Shown here piece by piece: positions 11,291-25,241 of a stretch of DNA of 64,000 nucleotides. This stretch comes from Phorcus lineatus (Eukaryota; Mollusca; Gastropoda; Trochida; Trochidae). A model generated the notes under the pieces. That model saw only the letters and a list, made by a program, of their open reading frames with translations. It was not told the DNA's origin and searched no databases. The position numbers and the translations under genes were made by a program. Every line of letters begins with the position of its first letter. Positions within the stretch are counted from its first letter, which is position 1. The stretch spans positions 44,417,877 through 44,481,876 of the forward strand of contig OV121081.1 of NCBI GenBank assembly GCA_921293015.1. Reading direction: 5' to 3'.

Positions 11291-12470
11291 ATACTCTTTC
11301 CCACTAGTGTGGCTTATAATTCTCGTTATCATTTCATTGTCACGAATGTCTTTCTTTAGATTTCGCCCACATTTCAAGACTGGTTATCAGATATCTTCAC
11401 TTGACAATCCCACCCACATTTACAATGTCACGTGAATTAATGATCCAACTTATTTATTAACAGACGCATTATTTTCGCAAATAAGATGTTTATTCAAGCC
11501 TTAAATATTGTTTTACATCGTCTGAAAAAAAAATCAAATTCATAATGCCCACATCAAATGTCTTAATGAAAATGTTTCGAAGATGAAGTCGCAAATTACC
11601 CGATCATATCGAACTGATAGGCAACAGATTCGTAGTTTGTCAAAGGCGGACCTGACCGCATGATTAATAGGGCAATGTGAGATATGTTATATGTAGGGCA
11701 GCAAAAGTATGAACTGATTTTAATTGGATTGCAGATGGGGTTAATTCGGAAAGTAAGGATTTTCCCATTTAGTGATAATTCAAATGTCTCAGGGTGCTAC
11801 TTTTATCATTACATTGTCATCAAATCTCCATTCTTAACAGTTTGACAACAATATAGTTCACGTGTCAGGAAACATGAGCGATAGAACATTTATCCATTTA
11901 TAAGTAACATATTATGTTATATTACAAAAAATCTCCTAGTTTAGGTTACGTATCCTCAAATACATTTTCATTGTCACCCTGTTTTTTATTACTGGCAGTT
12001 CAGATAAATATCGATTTTCATACTGTAAGAGGCGTTACAAGCTTATATATCTTATAAGTATTTCCATATAGACGGCCTTGAATATTTTCCAAGTTCACAA
12101 ATATAAAATTTGTTTATGTAAAATTGTCAAAGAGGTTAAGATGACATGGCCTACATGTTCGTTGGTAAATTAGTTTGGCCAAAGGGAAAAACTCTTCACG
12201 GAAAACCTTGACATTTGGAAGTTTAATATTTGCGAATATTGGCTGAAAGATTACCTAAGAGTAAACTAATTGATAATTAATAGATACAATAATTGATATT
12301 TATCCTCAATATTATCTTTGATATGTAAAACCAATATGTTTTAACAGCTTGATGTAGAAGTGGTAACTCGATCGTCGATAACATATTCTTCCTAGACACT
12401 TTTACCAACTCTGCATACGCGGAATTGAATGCACTCTGATCCCGTGTTTAAAGACCAGCTCCGTGATTTA

Positions 12471-12905
12471 CCTTTGATACGAACCTAAACGTCATATGTG
12501 GTGAAATAGAATCAAAACATCTTAAATTTAATGTCCAAAAGACATATATATGACAAATACTGGTTTTCCATGAAAATCTAAAAAAAGCCTTATAAATGCA
12601 CAGAGGTGTAGACATCACGTTCAATATACATGGATACTAGTTGTATAACCTAACAAACGCTATCAACTCCTAACTGCCCTCCTTGCTAGTTTAGATAAGT
12701 ATCCAAACTTACGTTTGACTATTTGACGCGCGCCACTGTCCGGTTTTCGATTCAAAATTGCGACGTTCTACCTTCATATTGTCACTGAAAAAATACATTA
12801 ATCTTTAAAATGAGTCTTTTGGTAACAGTCGATACTTCGCGATTAAATGACACCATTGATTAAGTTTGGCATATGTGACAACTCACGGAGTGGCTCTTTA
12901 AGTCG
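12471..12905 (+). repeat. Family A repeat, second well-preserved copy
   Basis: Best match to the copy at 1619-2065 through its whole length, including the core GCGCGCCACTGTCCGG at 12728-12743 and the end GGAGTGGCTCTTTAA. The start in the other copies is more variable. Non-coding. Confidence 0.75.
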
Positions 12906-13830
12906 ATAATGTTTATCTTCCAATCTCGTGTAAAACGTCATCTTAACTAAATTTCAAAAGAAAATTGTCAACATTTCGTAATGAGTTTATTAAAACAAGG
13001 AATAAAGATAGAAACTCGAGACGAAGTATGCCGTTTAGATTCACTGTCCCTTAAAACACTAGGGCATTCTAAGTTGAAGTTGATAAAACCAGTGTTGCAC
13101 TTTTTGAAACAAAAGTCAGTAGGGGTCTTAATTCATATGTTCCAGATACTCATTTTAATGTCTCAAAGCCATGTATTATTTTAAGCTTTAAATTTACTTA
13201 CCTTAGTACCGAAAATTTCGATTCTTTCTTCAAAACATCCAACATAACAGCGACTGATCGAAAATGAATTTTTTTATTACGTCGCTTAACGGCTGTTTCA
13301 ATCCAAATGTAAAACGTAGATTGTGGAAAGGTATAGTTGTGACTGACACGTTTTCTTATGAAGTGTCTTAAAGTTGTTAAATTAGTGACAAACCTTGATA
13401 TGCTAGCAATCACTGCCAATTTTTAAATTGGATACTTTTTTAACGTTGTCACCTTCGTATGTTTATAGATCGACTGAGAAGTCAAAGGGTAATATTTCAT
13501 CTGAACATGATTTCTAGTGCGTCCGTGCATACAAACATGCCGACCAAAAGAATGTGTTAGGTTTAACGTCAATAAAAGAAAGCGATAACGTTGGTCTAAA
13601 GCAAGCATGTGTACAATCATTTTCATCTATTCTGGGATTGTAGGGAATAATTCCAACGAGTATTAATTATTACGACATGAAACTTCGAGATAAAGTGCAA
13701 TGTTTCAAACGAGGGTGTTCGTTGCCCAGATTTACCATTGACGGAGAAAAAACATTTTGTCTTATGTTAGTTTTTTTTTCATTTGCATTTTCGGGTGGAT
13801 TTGTTTTGCAAAAGATATCACAAACCAATG

Positions 13831-13832
<2 letters not shown>

Positions 13833-13920
<88 letters not shown>
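13833..13920. repeat. (TA)n microsatellite, about 88 bp
   Basis: Uninterrupted alternating TA. The Ile-Tyr repeat open frames reported on both strands here are artefacts of it. Confidence 0.95.
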
Positions 13921-13921
<1 letters not shown>

Positions 13922-15691
13922 CAATCTCGATCCTTTCTGATAATTGTAACATTTATTTCAAAATTAAGTTAACTGAGATAATTCCTCACCGTCTGTTACA
14001 AATACTGACGATTTCTTTTGATGCATAATGAACATTATGTGAGTGTATATTTTATACTTATTATGAATGACAAGAGTGTTTGAAGGATGGCATTTCTCGT
14101 GCCAAGTTTAACGCAGAACTGACGTGCTTCATCATATTAAAGTGTACGTGATATATTAACTAGGGACATCTTGTGAAAAATATCATCAATTGCTTTGCCT
14201 CGTAGGTAATAGATGTTGAGTGTTCAGTCTTTTTCCGTCGTTAAATAATATGTTAAAGAAAGACGATAACGCAAATATGGTAAAGCATACATTACACTTT
14301 CTACTTCAAATTTTGATACACAGAGACTTCAAACGTTAAATTGACAAATTGACAATATTGTCGTTTTGCGATATATTCGAATAGACTCATTTCATTACAT
14401 CTTCAAATTTATCCCCTATAAAGTTACCAATGACCATACCATAAAAACTGTCCAAAGGATATCAACCTTAGAAGAATGGCAAATACATAAAGGATAGAGG
14501 AACAATGGACAATGCCAAGGAAAGGGGAAAACAATTGTATAAGACAAATGTATTGAATAGCAATTTACAATATTTTAAAAAGAACTTAAAGTATCTACGT
14601 ATGCGTCTTAAAGGTTTTAGACGCCTACTTACGTTTTACATCTAAAGAGCAAAACTAGTCTTGTCTCAAAATTGTTTTGCTGGCTCGTTGTTTTGGGGAT
14701 TAGTTGATTTATCAGAATATTTTAACCTTATCAAACTACCTGTTTTCATCATATTACGAATTAGTGATTACGTTCTTTAGAGTTTGCTAACTGTTTCAAG
14801 CGTTTTTATATATTACACCTGAAACACTTGAATATGAAACCAGTAGCACTTTTTAAAACCTTTATTGACGATATGTTAGTCCCGAAAGTTCAACGTTTGT
14901 CCTTCATATGATTGTTTATTTAAACAGCAAACAAAGCAGCACATCGCCTGACACGTGACTAGAGACTTGAAGATGACTGTACACTAAACGTTACAACAAG
15001 CATTTTATATGTTTTACATATTATATTTCATTTTTTAGTATTTATCGTTATTGTTCAATGCTGTAGATTAACGTTTGTCAATAACTATTAAACAGAAGGA
15101 AACCATCAGGATGATGAACTTTTTAAAAAATTTCAGTAACATCTTTTTTATCTTTATACAATGTTTATGCATCAATGTATATTTGAAAACGATGTAACGA
15201 TCTCTCCCGAAACATTGTTATTGTGAGAATAGAAATATTTAATCGATATTTAGAAGTTTGGGCCATAAAGAATGAAGAGTATTTTTTTATATAAAGGTGT
15301 AACTTAAAATATATATTGGTATGTACAAAAGTAAATGAATTGTTTCCATAAAGTATTTTCATTCTTAAACAAGTTTATCTTAAATTTTATTTTGCTACAT
15401 GTCAAATGATAACTCCTAAAATGTCACCCAAAGAACTCTCTCCTTACATTTGATGAAATTGTTATTGAATCAACGTCGAGTACAATAATAAGTTAGTCTA
15501 ATGTTGAACTCAGCTTTTGACTTTTAATGTACAGGATGTCCGTCATTGGTGACCTAGACTTACAACCCTCGTTTCCTTTCTTTTAGCACCTAGATAAGTC
15601 AGAGGTGGTTTCTGATATATCAATGAACGTTTGATGATTTTTTTACATGAATACAAATTAATTAACGTTCTATAAAGTTCTTACAAATCAA

Positions 15692-15745
15692 TTCAAACAA
15701 GAAAAACAAATAATTCAAACAAGAAAAACAAATAATTCAAACATG
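15692..15745. repeat. 22-bp tandem repeat, about 2.4 copies
   Basis: ATTCAAACAAGAAAAACAAA plus TA, twice in full, then ATTCAAACA. Confidence 0.9.
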
Positions 15746-17324
15746 TCGTGCCTCCTTTATTATTAAAAATCGAGGCTAGTTATAAATCATATTGAAGAAA
15801 AATAAACACTATATACCGAATATAAAAGTATTATATTTATAAGAGTATGGATAAGCCCATTCTCTGTCACCAAAGTCCAACCAACACTGCTTATATACAA
15901 ACTCTTGGACTTTTCGTCAAGGAAATGTGCACTCAAATGAACCAATTGAATTGAATCCCCTTAAACAATATTTTTAACCGTTAGTTAATTCCCTTAATTC
16001 TTTGCCCTACATCATGTACACGCAGGACTGATTAGTATTTTAGTTTGTTTTATCGTAAACAAAACCATGTGCACAGTTTTCACAGTAGTCTGCCACAACA
16101 TTTTGAAGGATTTCAAGAAAAAAATGCTTATTTTTTAGTGATAAAAGGATTTCACTTATTGACGTATTGACGTATCAATTTCAGTTATTATTAAGCTATG
16201 GGAAAATTCAAAAACAAATATGATATAGGGAATTTAAACAAATATATATTGCAAAATAACATGTTACAGCGTGTTTACTGCTGATAATTCAATAACCTAG
16301 AAAATTTAATCAAGGACTGTCTTCTGTTCATAGTAGAATAGAATTACAAGCTAACACAAGAATAGAACTCATGTGATTACCCATCGTTAAGTTAATTGCC
16401 TTGTTTATCAAGAACATCCTGTTCCAGGTTATTCTTATTTGGAATGGAGTATAGAGGTCTAATTTACTTATGGTCTATTTTCCTGTGATATTTTCGCAAT
16501 GATTAATTTTTATTTTGAATAAGTTGTTGTGTATGAGTATTTCTGTAAAAATCATATGAAGATAGACATATGAATTCAAATACACTATGCATATACATTA
16601 TACAATTACTTGAAACATGGGTAAATAGAAAAGTTTTATATGCATTGAACAGCTGATCAGAGCCTAGGAGATATAGTGTTATTTCAAATGAGGTTGGATT
16701 ATTTTCTGAATATAGTTATCTACTCCCTAAAAGAAGAAAGTAAAATAAATATAAATATATAAGGATTTTATCGGATTGATTAATCAATATCAAATCTTTT
16801 CTTCTAAAAAATATATTTACATCAATACATTAACAGATGAAGAGTGTTTAATGTGAGAGTATTATCTTCGACTCGCCTTTTAGGATCTATCGGATTGCGG
16901 AGGGCAATCTAACCATACATCAACCAATGGATTGCCAGGCAATCAACTTGATATGAAATGTTTCTAGCAGATAAGGAGTTTGAAAAGGTTCCTCCTCCAA
17001 ACAATATTATCGTTCGATGATGCAAACACAATTTGGCGACTGAAATGTCAGATGTTTCTTGGAATCTACGCACCAAATGGTCTTACAATGAGCTTTATAT
17101 TAGCTTTTTCTAATGACCAGAATGTTTCGGGTTCAAATTATTGTTTTCTGTAATTATTGAAGATATTTTAATAACATGCTTGAATAGTTATATTCTGCTA
17201 CTTCAGAGGATTTATATCTTCTTAGTTCTTACCATATCATGATATCCATTATATCATGTACCTTATATCGCTTAAAGGTCGTTATTCTTATATGGCATAT
17301 CCTTTTTTTCAGCCAATGAAATGA

Positions 17325-17700
17325 GATCATTCAAGGAGACTGGTGCAGTCTCGAACTCCTGCATCTTTTCATCCGGGCACTGCAACTGCTGAATGGGAGT
17401 TGTTTTATTGCCATTTTTCTGCATATATATCGGGGTATGGTAGAAGATCAAATACGCAGATTAAGCCGGAATGCACATGTTTGTCAGTGTAAACTTTCTT
17501 ACAAAGCACCTGTCAGATCAATAACGGCAACCATGACGTCAACATTCTGAGGTTGGCTGCCGTTAAACAAATGAATAAAATTGTAACATCTACAAACATG
17601 ACATCCAAGTCGATCAACACAACATTGATGGCATGACACGAACTGATTGGTTTGTAAAGTTATATTGAGTTCGATTTTATACTGAATAAACAGGATCAAA
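17325..17700 (-). pseudogene. Exon-like island W, unit 1 (unrecognised protein)
   Basis: Read on the minus strand in one frame it gives LIDLDVMFVDVTILFICL and AANLRMLTSWLPLLI, then a stop. A downstream stretch gives QQLQCPDEKMQEFETAPVSL. The first part matches the unit 2 island (24448-24675) at protein level. Frame disruption in one or both copies suggests decay. I do not recognise the family. Confidence 0.35.
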
Positions 17701-19168
17701 ACAGTCTCTAAAAGAACAAAGCATGCTCGTGTCGTTTATTCGCTGGTTGGAGTTAAATCAATTGACGTGAAAATATATTGTTATCGTGATTTCAATCATT
17801 ACGTAATTTGATTTCATTCATGTTCTAACACGTAAAGAGAAGGGAGATTGCATAAGGAATAGGCTATTATGGTTTTAAATTATGGCCGCAATTATTTAGT
17901 TATTCCTTTTTTCTTTGTACGATGTTATTCACCATCAAGATAACCGTAGTTGAATAAAAACAAATTGTTATTATAAAAGTAAATCGAACAGAAATTCTTG
18001 ATTATATGGAGGTAGTTTAAACAAACGACATCTATGATTATTTGCTTCCTAAATACATATTCTTCCTAACGTTACCTTTGCTTGAGATATTTCAGCAGAA
18101 TGTGTCAGTTTGTCTTCAAACCGACGTTTTCGTGGATTGAGAACGACATAAGACATTAATTGAAGATTAAAGATTGGCAAATGTCAATCTAAAATTTTAT
18201 ATAATCCCCATTTGGTCATCGAAACTAGAAATACGGGTTACACTTTAATGCCAAGTACTTTCTTTTGTTATCATTTCTATTCTTATTTAACGTAGTTTTA
18301 ATGTCATTTGCTTTATGATAATACGCCAATTATAATATAATAATCTCTTAGGAAACAGGGGATTAAGGATAAAAATAAAGGAAATTATATGTATTTTAGG
18401 GGAAACGATAAAAACGAAGCAAAATATTTTGGGCGACGTGAGCCTGAAGATCTTTTGAAGCTTAATGAGATAAAAATGCACTGCATCGAAATAAAATTTT
18501 TGAAATAATTTACCAAAGATAAATAGCACATTTAATTTTGGTTTTTATAAATGCCAAACTTAAATAAAAACCTCAAAGAAACTTCCGGACACCTGGTCTA
18601 CAAAACCTTTGCATAACATCAATTATCGGCGATGTGAGTAAAGAAATGAGAGACAAAATCAATCGATTATTCACACACAAAGGTTGCGAAAATTTTGCTC
18701 CAGGATAATACAACTAGAACAAATCTAGTTGACCATTACCTTTGAACTTTAAACTATGAAATATCAATATCGACAAAAAATGTATTATTCAAAACATCCA
18801 TCTAATATGGGCTGATACCAGGTACTTTCAGTTACAACTGATGATTTATATCAATAAAGACAAACATGTCTGTATATGTTCATTGAAAAACCACTACAAT
18901 CATTATAGATGATACAACGCTCATATCTAAAATCCGTCAGCAAAATATTAATGATAAAAAAAGAAGGGAAAAATTGATAAATGTTTACAAACTAGAAAAA
19001 GTCAGCAGCTCAAACTCAACCATGACACTACTCACCCTGATATATCAAAATTCTGGACTTTCACCCCTCTTCACAATGCAGTAATAAAGTGGGTTTTATA
19101 GCCATATGGTTGACGGAGGCTGGTTATCAATTACTTACCACTTAAATATCAACTCACTGTACCAGAGT

Positions 19169-19791
19169 CTACAGCTGCATATCAAAAGTTTGTTCACTTA
19201 CTACTGTATCTTAGTGCAATTATCATGTAATTTGGGTTTTGTTTGAACGTTAACTGCAACAGAACTTACAAAGGATCTCCGATTGTCAGTGTGAAATAGA
19301 CATTTTTGTAATAATTGTGTGATTCTCTCGTCTCTCGTGCAAAAATTCGAATTTTGGCATGATTAAATAGTCTGAAGGGGTCACATTATCAAAAATCTGA
19401 TTTCCTAAAGTTTCGATTAAAATATTCCATTTCGACTTTCTGAGAACAAAATCAGCAAAACCATACTGACTTAATCCAAACAAACAATCATGACTTGTGT
19501 TTAAAGCTGTTGATCACTAATTTAGGTTTTTGAAGAGCGAAATATAAATTACTGTTTTCGGAATTTCGACCCCGTGTCACTTCAGTGACCTGCCAAAAAC
19601 TAGTACCATTATCTTCAGTATATGGCATATGATTGCGTAAAGGCGAAATGGATCTTCTCTTCTGTTATGAAAATTCAAAAGTATCCGTTGCGTTTTCGCA
19701 ATGCTACGATGAATCAAAGACATGCCAAATAACATGATATTTGCACTATGTGACGCAGGTATGTGAACAAACTTTTGGTATGCATCTGTAG
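19169..19791 (+). mobile_element. Family B short inverted-repeat element, intact copy
   Basis: A 623-bp element. The left end CTACAGCTGCATATCAAAAG and the right end (reverse complement CTACAGATGCATACCAAAAG) are terminal inverted repeats that stay alignable for about 70 bp (to TGTAATTTGG and TGTTATTTGG). The interior carries TCGTGCAAAAATTCGAATTT and GTTTTCGCAATGCTACGAT blocks shared with the copies at 1433-2354 and 32955-33430. No transposase frame, so it is non-autonomous. Confidence 0.7.
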
Positions 19792-19801
19792 AGCAATGTT
19801 T

Positions 19802-19993
19802 TCAGGGAGCGAGCTGTATACTACGTAAAAGCTGGGATAAAGAGACGACTATATCAACATCAATATCCTCTGTGGCAACAACCATCGTAATGGCCGCGTA
19901 CGGGTGTTTTGGAGTAGTACTTTGCAGAATGCTAAGCCAGAGTTTGAGAGGATCACGTTCACTACTTTGTAATTGAATAGAACTCATAATCAT
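19802..19993 (-). pseudogene. Exon-like island V, unit 1 (unrecognised protein)
   Basis: The open frame includes SSIQLQSSERDPLKLWLSIL, AAITMVVATEDIDVDIVVSL and SQLLRSIQLAP. The unit 2 counterpart (26255-26460) reads STQLQVSNSDPLKPWLNL and REEIDASDLVVSL in the same frame before a stop. The ATG at the start of the open frame need not be real; the piece looks like part of an internal exon. No family recognised. Confidence 0.4.
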
Positions 19994-21043
19994 TTGTAGG
20001 AATTTATCATTGATTAAATCTAGTTATGGTATCATGTGTTTTCTTACCCTTAAATCATAACCCAGCTTATTGCAGTGTAGCGGAATGGGACAGAACATTA
20101 GGGTTTAGCAGAGGTTCATTATAACTTTGTAGTTGTACTCGCCAAATTCTTGAGAAATTAATAATTGATTAAACAGTATATTACGATATTAGGTTTTATT
20201 CCACAAGGATAAAAAATTTCTGGATATTATGTTCCTTATCCATTATAAGTCGCAAAGATATGTGATATCGGAGAACACACTTAGTCCTTCACAAAGTGGA
20301 AAGTAGTCGGCATATGCTGCGTAACGTTGGGTATGTTTATCATAAATATGTCATCAAACAACTAACGTATCTTCCACTTCTAAGTGTCTAATGTCAACTC
20401 GAATATGAATACTTATGGAACATTTGTGAAAGTTGTCACTCTGTCAATCAATCATTTGGATCCATTGGGACCAAAACATATCATTCAGGATCATCAATGG
20501 TATACAAGAGCTCGTAATGTTACGTTTGTAAACATGTCATATCATAATGTGTCCAGTAACAGTTTCATATTCTAACTTTATAAAGAAAGTTTTTTGTAAA
20601 TAATGGCAACACTATAATATTGATAATAAAGATTATCATCCCTGATTCACATTTTTTGTATCTTTGGGAAAACATGTCACATTAAATATTTTATGTCTTT
20701 TTAAATGTCAGGCAACATACTATCTACAGTGCATGAATTTAACAAGTTTCTTCTTCTCTGTAAAAGGAAAACAGTAAAGAAAGTTCGATCAATGTATTCT
20801 GGTGGTACTACATGTTGATATCGCCATGTTTCTTCTGTGAAACTATTTGCATTTGAAACTTAAGTGACATGCTCTCTGCAATGTGAGAGTCAAACTCGTT
20901 TTGTAAATCTTTTAAATTTTATTCGCCATTCTTTTGACACTACATGTTGGTATAGTCTAAGTTATCTGGGTCAAATAAGTTACATCAAAGCCTGGGCGTG
21001 ATGGAAAGGCGCTATTGACATGAAAGGAAGATATTGATAGAAT

Positions 21044-21238
21044 CTACTCAGCAAGCTCTTGACTGATGTCCAATAACCTTTTCTGATAAATCTGATCAAT
21101 GAGGTCAAAGCACTGACAATATTCCTTACTAATCAGATTTGATTGTACCTGACAAACGGTTAGATTGTACTGAACCCACACTTTGATGTAGATGCAATTG
21201 CCTTTATGAACATCTTTGTTAATATGGATGAAAGACTC
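21044..21238 (-). pseudogene. Exon-like island U, unit 1 (unrecognised protein)
   Basis: A 64-residue stretch open on the minus strand without a start codon: includes ESFIHINKDVHKGNCIYIKV, QYNLTVCQVQSNLISKEYCQ and CFDLIDQIYQKRLLDISQEL. Homologous DNA at 27640-27950 and 32260-32500 carries frameshifts and stops. A related but diverged island occurs at 30123-30371. The leucine-rich heptad-like end could be helical. Family unknown. Confidence 0.4.
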
Positions 21239-21863
21239 TCATCTTCCAAAGTCTCAAAGGGGAAGGTTTTCAATGAAATCATTTTGAATTAAGACTTCGC
21301 AAAGTCTTATTGTTAAGTCTAAACATGGTCTAATAGGATAGGATATGATTTACAGAGCTATTTTCATTCAATTATGCTTATCATTGTATAAAATAATATA
21401 TGTCACAGATTCGACAAACTATATTCATTAAGAATTAATAATGTTTCCATTAGGTGAGGCCTTTGGATTAAACTATCAAGATGAAATAATGTTCATATTC
21501 ACATATATGCAAGGTTAGCATTGGGAACATTACTAAACGTTTACCAGCAGTGAACATCATGCATGATTTTATCCCGGACCTAGTTTCAAAATTCTTTTGA
21601 CGGTAAGTTTAAAATTGATATATGTTAAGAGTTTTTGCAAATGTTTGATGATCTGTCCATAATCAATTACTTTCCCTGATTTTTAACACATCTATCCTTT
21701 CTGACAACACGTTGCATCCTGATATTCTCTGAGGCAGTGCCAAGCAATGATAAAATATCAGGCTTATTAACATTATTGAAGAAAAAGAAGAGGGGTGAAT
21801 GCTAAATTAAGGACATTCTCATGGTTGTGCATATTAACTAGAAATGCTCTTCAGAATTTCAGA

Positions 21864-22118
21864 TTAATTATTTTCAATGGTTTGTGTTGTAAACATGTCT
21901 CGAAAGTGTTGTAAACATGTCTCAAAAGCAAGAATGCACCAATGGGTGCGTTCCTTTATATTAACATTACAAAACATCTTGGTCGTATCATCCCTTTCAC
22001 GATCGTTACATTCACACAGGCCTAGATCCATATCATGATAACAGTATGTGGTTTTGTTGATTGAAATGCAATGATCCCGAATTATACCCCAAAGACAAGC
22101 CATTGAATTTGCGTTCAA
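21864..22118 (-). pseudogene. Exon-like island X, unit 1 (unrecognised protein)
   Basis: An 84-residue Cys-containing open frame starting MNANSMACLWGIIRDHCISI. The counterparts read LNAKSMAFHW (28640-28680) and VDAKSMAFHCSINSES (32740-32800), so the alignable coding part is short and the rest of this frame is not conserved. Probably an exon remnant. Confidence 0.3.
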
Positions 22119-24447
22119 CAGTACGTTAAAGACTGAAATAGGATGTATTCATGGTCGGTTAGGGGATTCGATTTGTACAAATGTCATAGATTGAAACAAT
22201 ATCAGAGCAATGTTTTATATCAAGGTTGGATTTTCTTCCATCATATTCAAAATGCAGCTTTGAGTTGAAATAGTTGTATAACAAAATAGTTTTGGAATCA
22301 TTTGTTTAATTAAACATCAGCATATAAGACATTTATATATAAAAAAATAATATGATTCGTTGGCGCTTTGTTAAGTAGAAAATCACAACAACAAAAAGAG
22401 TATAAACGAGCGTCTTAAGATCAATGCTATTATAAGTATGTAGAGCAACGCCATTAGCTACTTTGGCATGGACTAAAATATCATATAATAGAGACTTCAC
22501 GTTTTGTTTTATTGGATTTCAGATGTAGGTAAACGTGGAGGAATATGCTGACATAAAGGAGTGCCATGAACAGTTGCTTGGAGTGTTATCTTTGGGGTTG
22601 GTTTCTAATTATAGATAAACTAATTTATATCAGTATCTCATTCCAAAAACAGGATGTTACATACAGAGTCCTGACTTGTTTCCCAGTATGAATTATGGGA
22701 AATTATGAATTACCGGAAAAGGAAAATAAAAATGACAATAGTATGTTGTTGAATTAAAGGAGTTTATATCATTAAAATACTGGAAATATTATACACTATG
22801 TTTTAGCTATGTCAAAAAACGAAGCTGCAGATAAAACTCCACTGCTTGTCAAGTTATGTGGAATGTTGTTTGATTGCCAATTATATTGTTTTTTTAGAAT
22901 CTTTACAAAAAGGGTACTAAATAGAAGTCAAATAACAAAATATTCATTTAAAAGAACTTTACACTGAAGAGAGGTTGTCAATGAAAAGTAAAACGAGAAA
23001 TTCGGAATTAGTAAAATGAAAGTTATGTTACATTCAATTCATTATTATGTTATTAGTTCTTTTTAATTGACCTACATTTATGTATGTTCCAACTGATATA
23101 TTTTGTTAAAAATAGGTCATCCTTAAAGTTGTCACTTGAATAATGGATAATACAAAAAAAATACAAATGATTAATTTGATAGTGACTGATACGTATGAAT
23201 ATACGTCTGTAAATCTTGTAAAACATTTTTCAGGAAAAAGTTGGTAGAAAAGTTCAAAATATTGGCACTCCTTATTTACATTTGACAATTGGTTTTGTTG
23301 AAATTCATGGTACGGTTTGGAATTTTGTTCTTCAAAATGTGCTGCAATATGCTGTACAAATATCAAATACTATATTAAAAACATTAAGTGTGCCGATATT
23401 TATAAACATTAAAGACATAGAAATTACAACACCATTACCATCTATAATTCTCTATTTACTAAATTTTAAGTATGCCTGAGCTTTGAATAATCTTGAGATA
23501 TTTTGAAATATTTTAAACAATAATAATCAACTTTTTAAATTCATTAAGAACAGCTGGTGTTGGCGAATACATATAGCTTAAAATCAATTCTTTGTAACTC
23601 GATTATTGAGCTCATTCATTATACCAGAAAGCTGTCTGTATTTACCGTCATATTTTGCTAAGTAGGTGCTTCACTTAGGCTCCTCTATAATAATCCTGTC
23701 AGATAACTGGGATCAGTTTCCCATCACAGCATCATCAAAGTTATTTTCGTAGAGCTTTATACCATTGTAAACAATCTATCAGCAGATGGATGAGGTTTTC
23801 CTTGAATATGTCAAATATATTGGAATAATTTCAAAACAACTGTTATGACATTTCACAGGTTGTAGTGATGGAAAAAAAGACTATAAGAACATTCATCTAC
23901 TCCTTGCGTTTATTGTTCAAAACAGCTGCGGAACAAAATTGACACTGTATATGATCTCCTACATAAAATAATTATTTTTGTAAATTTAAAAAAATTCCAT
24001 TTTCTAACAGAACAGTTCCAGGCCATACTTTTGAATCAATATGTCAATGTGTTTATGGTATGACGGAGACAATTCTGGCATTACCAAAAAGGAATCGCGA
24101 GACAAAAATAATTTTTTAAAGATTTTCATATATCTGTTATTTGATATCAATTAAAAACATTACAGGCATAAATTGTACAGCATAGTTAATTATGGTATTA
24201 ATCTATTTACCCAGTTATTCACAATTCCATACAAATTGTGTTCTATTGGGAATATCAAGTAATATAACAAACTTATGTTCAGCAGTTGTAAGTTCGACCT
24301 TTGATGTTAAAACTAAACAGTGAAAAACGGAAATAATACGTCTCAAAGAGTCTCAATGAGCCTGATGCAAAGTCTTAAACCCCTCTTTCCTTTCATCCTG
24401 GCACTGCAACCGTTAATGAATGAGAGTCGTTACATTGGCTGGTTACA

Positions 24448-24675
24448 TTAAGATCGATACGAGGCGTTTGCCGATGTAAATACCTGGTTATCTTTGAAAG
24501 CATCTCTGTTGGTTGAATCGATAATGTCAACAAGCCACGACGTCAACATTCTGAAGTTGGCTGATGTTGTTATTTTTGTCTTTGGAAAACAATTAACTGA
24601 CATAACGATATCTACAAATATGACATCTAAATAAATCAACAAACCCTTGTCGGTAGCAAAACAAGCCGATTGCAA
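24448..24675 (-). pseudogene. Exon-like island W, unit 2 (unrecognised protein)
   Basis: A 75-residue open frame including LLIYLDVIFVDIVMS, SANFRMLTSWLVDIIDSTNR and DAFKDNQ. It parallels the unit 1 island (LIDLDVMFVDV; AANLRMLTSWL). The neighbouring downstream piece (24335-24420) has an in-frame stop here that unit 1 lacks. Conservation between copies suggests a coding ancestor. Function unknown. Confidence 0.35.
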
Positions 24676-25241
24676 TCCGTAATCACAAAAACTCTACACT
24701 AGTATTTTGCCTCTCAAATAGTTTCCGTAACAACACTATACTTTTGTCCTTTGTTAAAAACATAATCGATGGAAAAGAAGCTGTAACGTTCTTGTTTGTT
24801 TCAAGAGCGTTAGGATTAATCAATTTTAGCACATATTTATGATTTGTAGAAGTTGTTTCAATAAATAATAACTCTGATTATTGGCTTTTACACAAAGATT
24901 CTTCAAAACTGTGACATGAAATAATTCCACAGATTATGTTAGATTTTACTTTCCCTGCTCACCAAAGTTGTGTGCATAAAGAAAATCTTAATGGTAAATG
25001 TTGAACTTTTTAATTTCATTCAATCACCATTTAGCATCTCAATTAAATATACCATTTTCACTTTGGTCAATTGGTTTCTTTTATTCTATATTTGTTATCT
25101 TGTATCGCAGCGTTCCAATGTACGCTGATTTATGATGATAATCCCAATTAAAACAAAATTATTTCATCTCCATCGAAGTGGAAATGATTAAAACAAAGGA
25201 AACCATATTTATATCTAAAGGAACCGATAGAAATGCCTTAC

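Larger units (their letters stand above)
8791..12470. other. No gene seen; one low-complexity tract and one diverged repeat
   Basis: Apart from the relative of the 425-bp element (10380-10610) and the ACAAAGACAAG tract (11190-11290) I see nothing recognisable here. Confidence 0.5.
12906..16899. other. No gene seen; microsatellite and short tandem repeat only
   Basis: Contains the 88-bp (TA)n tract and the 22-bp tandem repeat at 15.7 kb. Open frames at 13.2-13.6 kb show no domain. Confidence 0.5.
16900..24200. repeat. Segmental tandem duplication, unit 1 (about 7 kb)
   Basis: Landmarks occur in the same order in unit 2: 17325-17700 (24330-24680), 18540-18930 (25570-25925), 19802-19993 (26255-26460), 20990-21290 (27640-27950), 21890-22120 (28440-28680) and 23590-23790 (30850-31040). 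Offsets are 6.5-7.3 kb, so indels have accumulated. The copies are diverged but readily alignable in islands. The islands hold the only coding-like minus-strand frames. Unit edges are approximate. Confidence 0.75.

Noticed and set aside
13670-13972. Open frames of 71-87 residues rich in Ile-Tyr on both strands
   Set aside because: They are translations of the (TA)n microsatellite.
23106-23366. 86-residue minus-strand ORF in unit 1
   Set aside because: Only its edge overlaps an island shared with unit 2 (near 30380-30500). The hydrophobic tail is not conserved, so it is not listed as a separate gene remnant.
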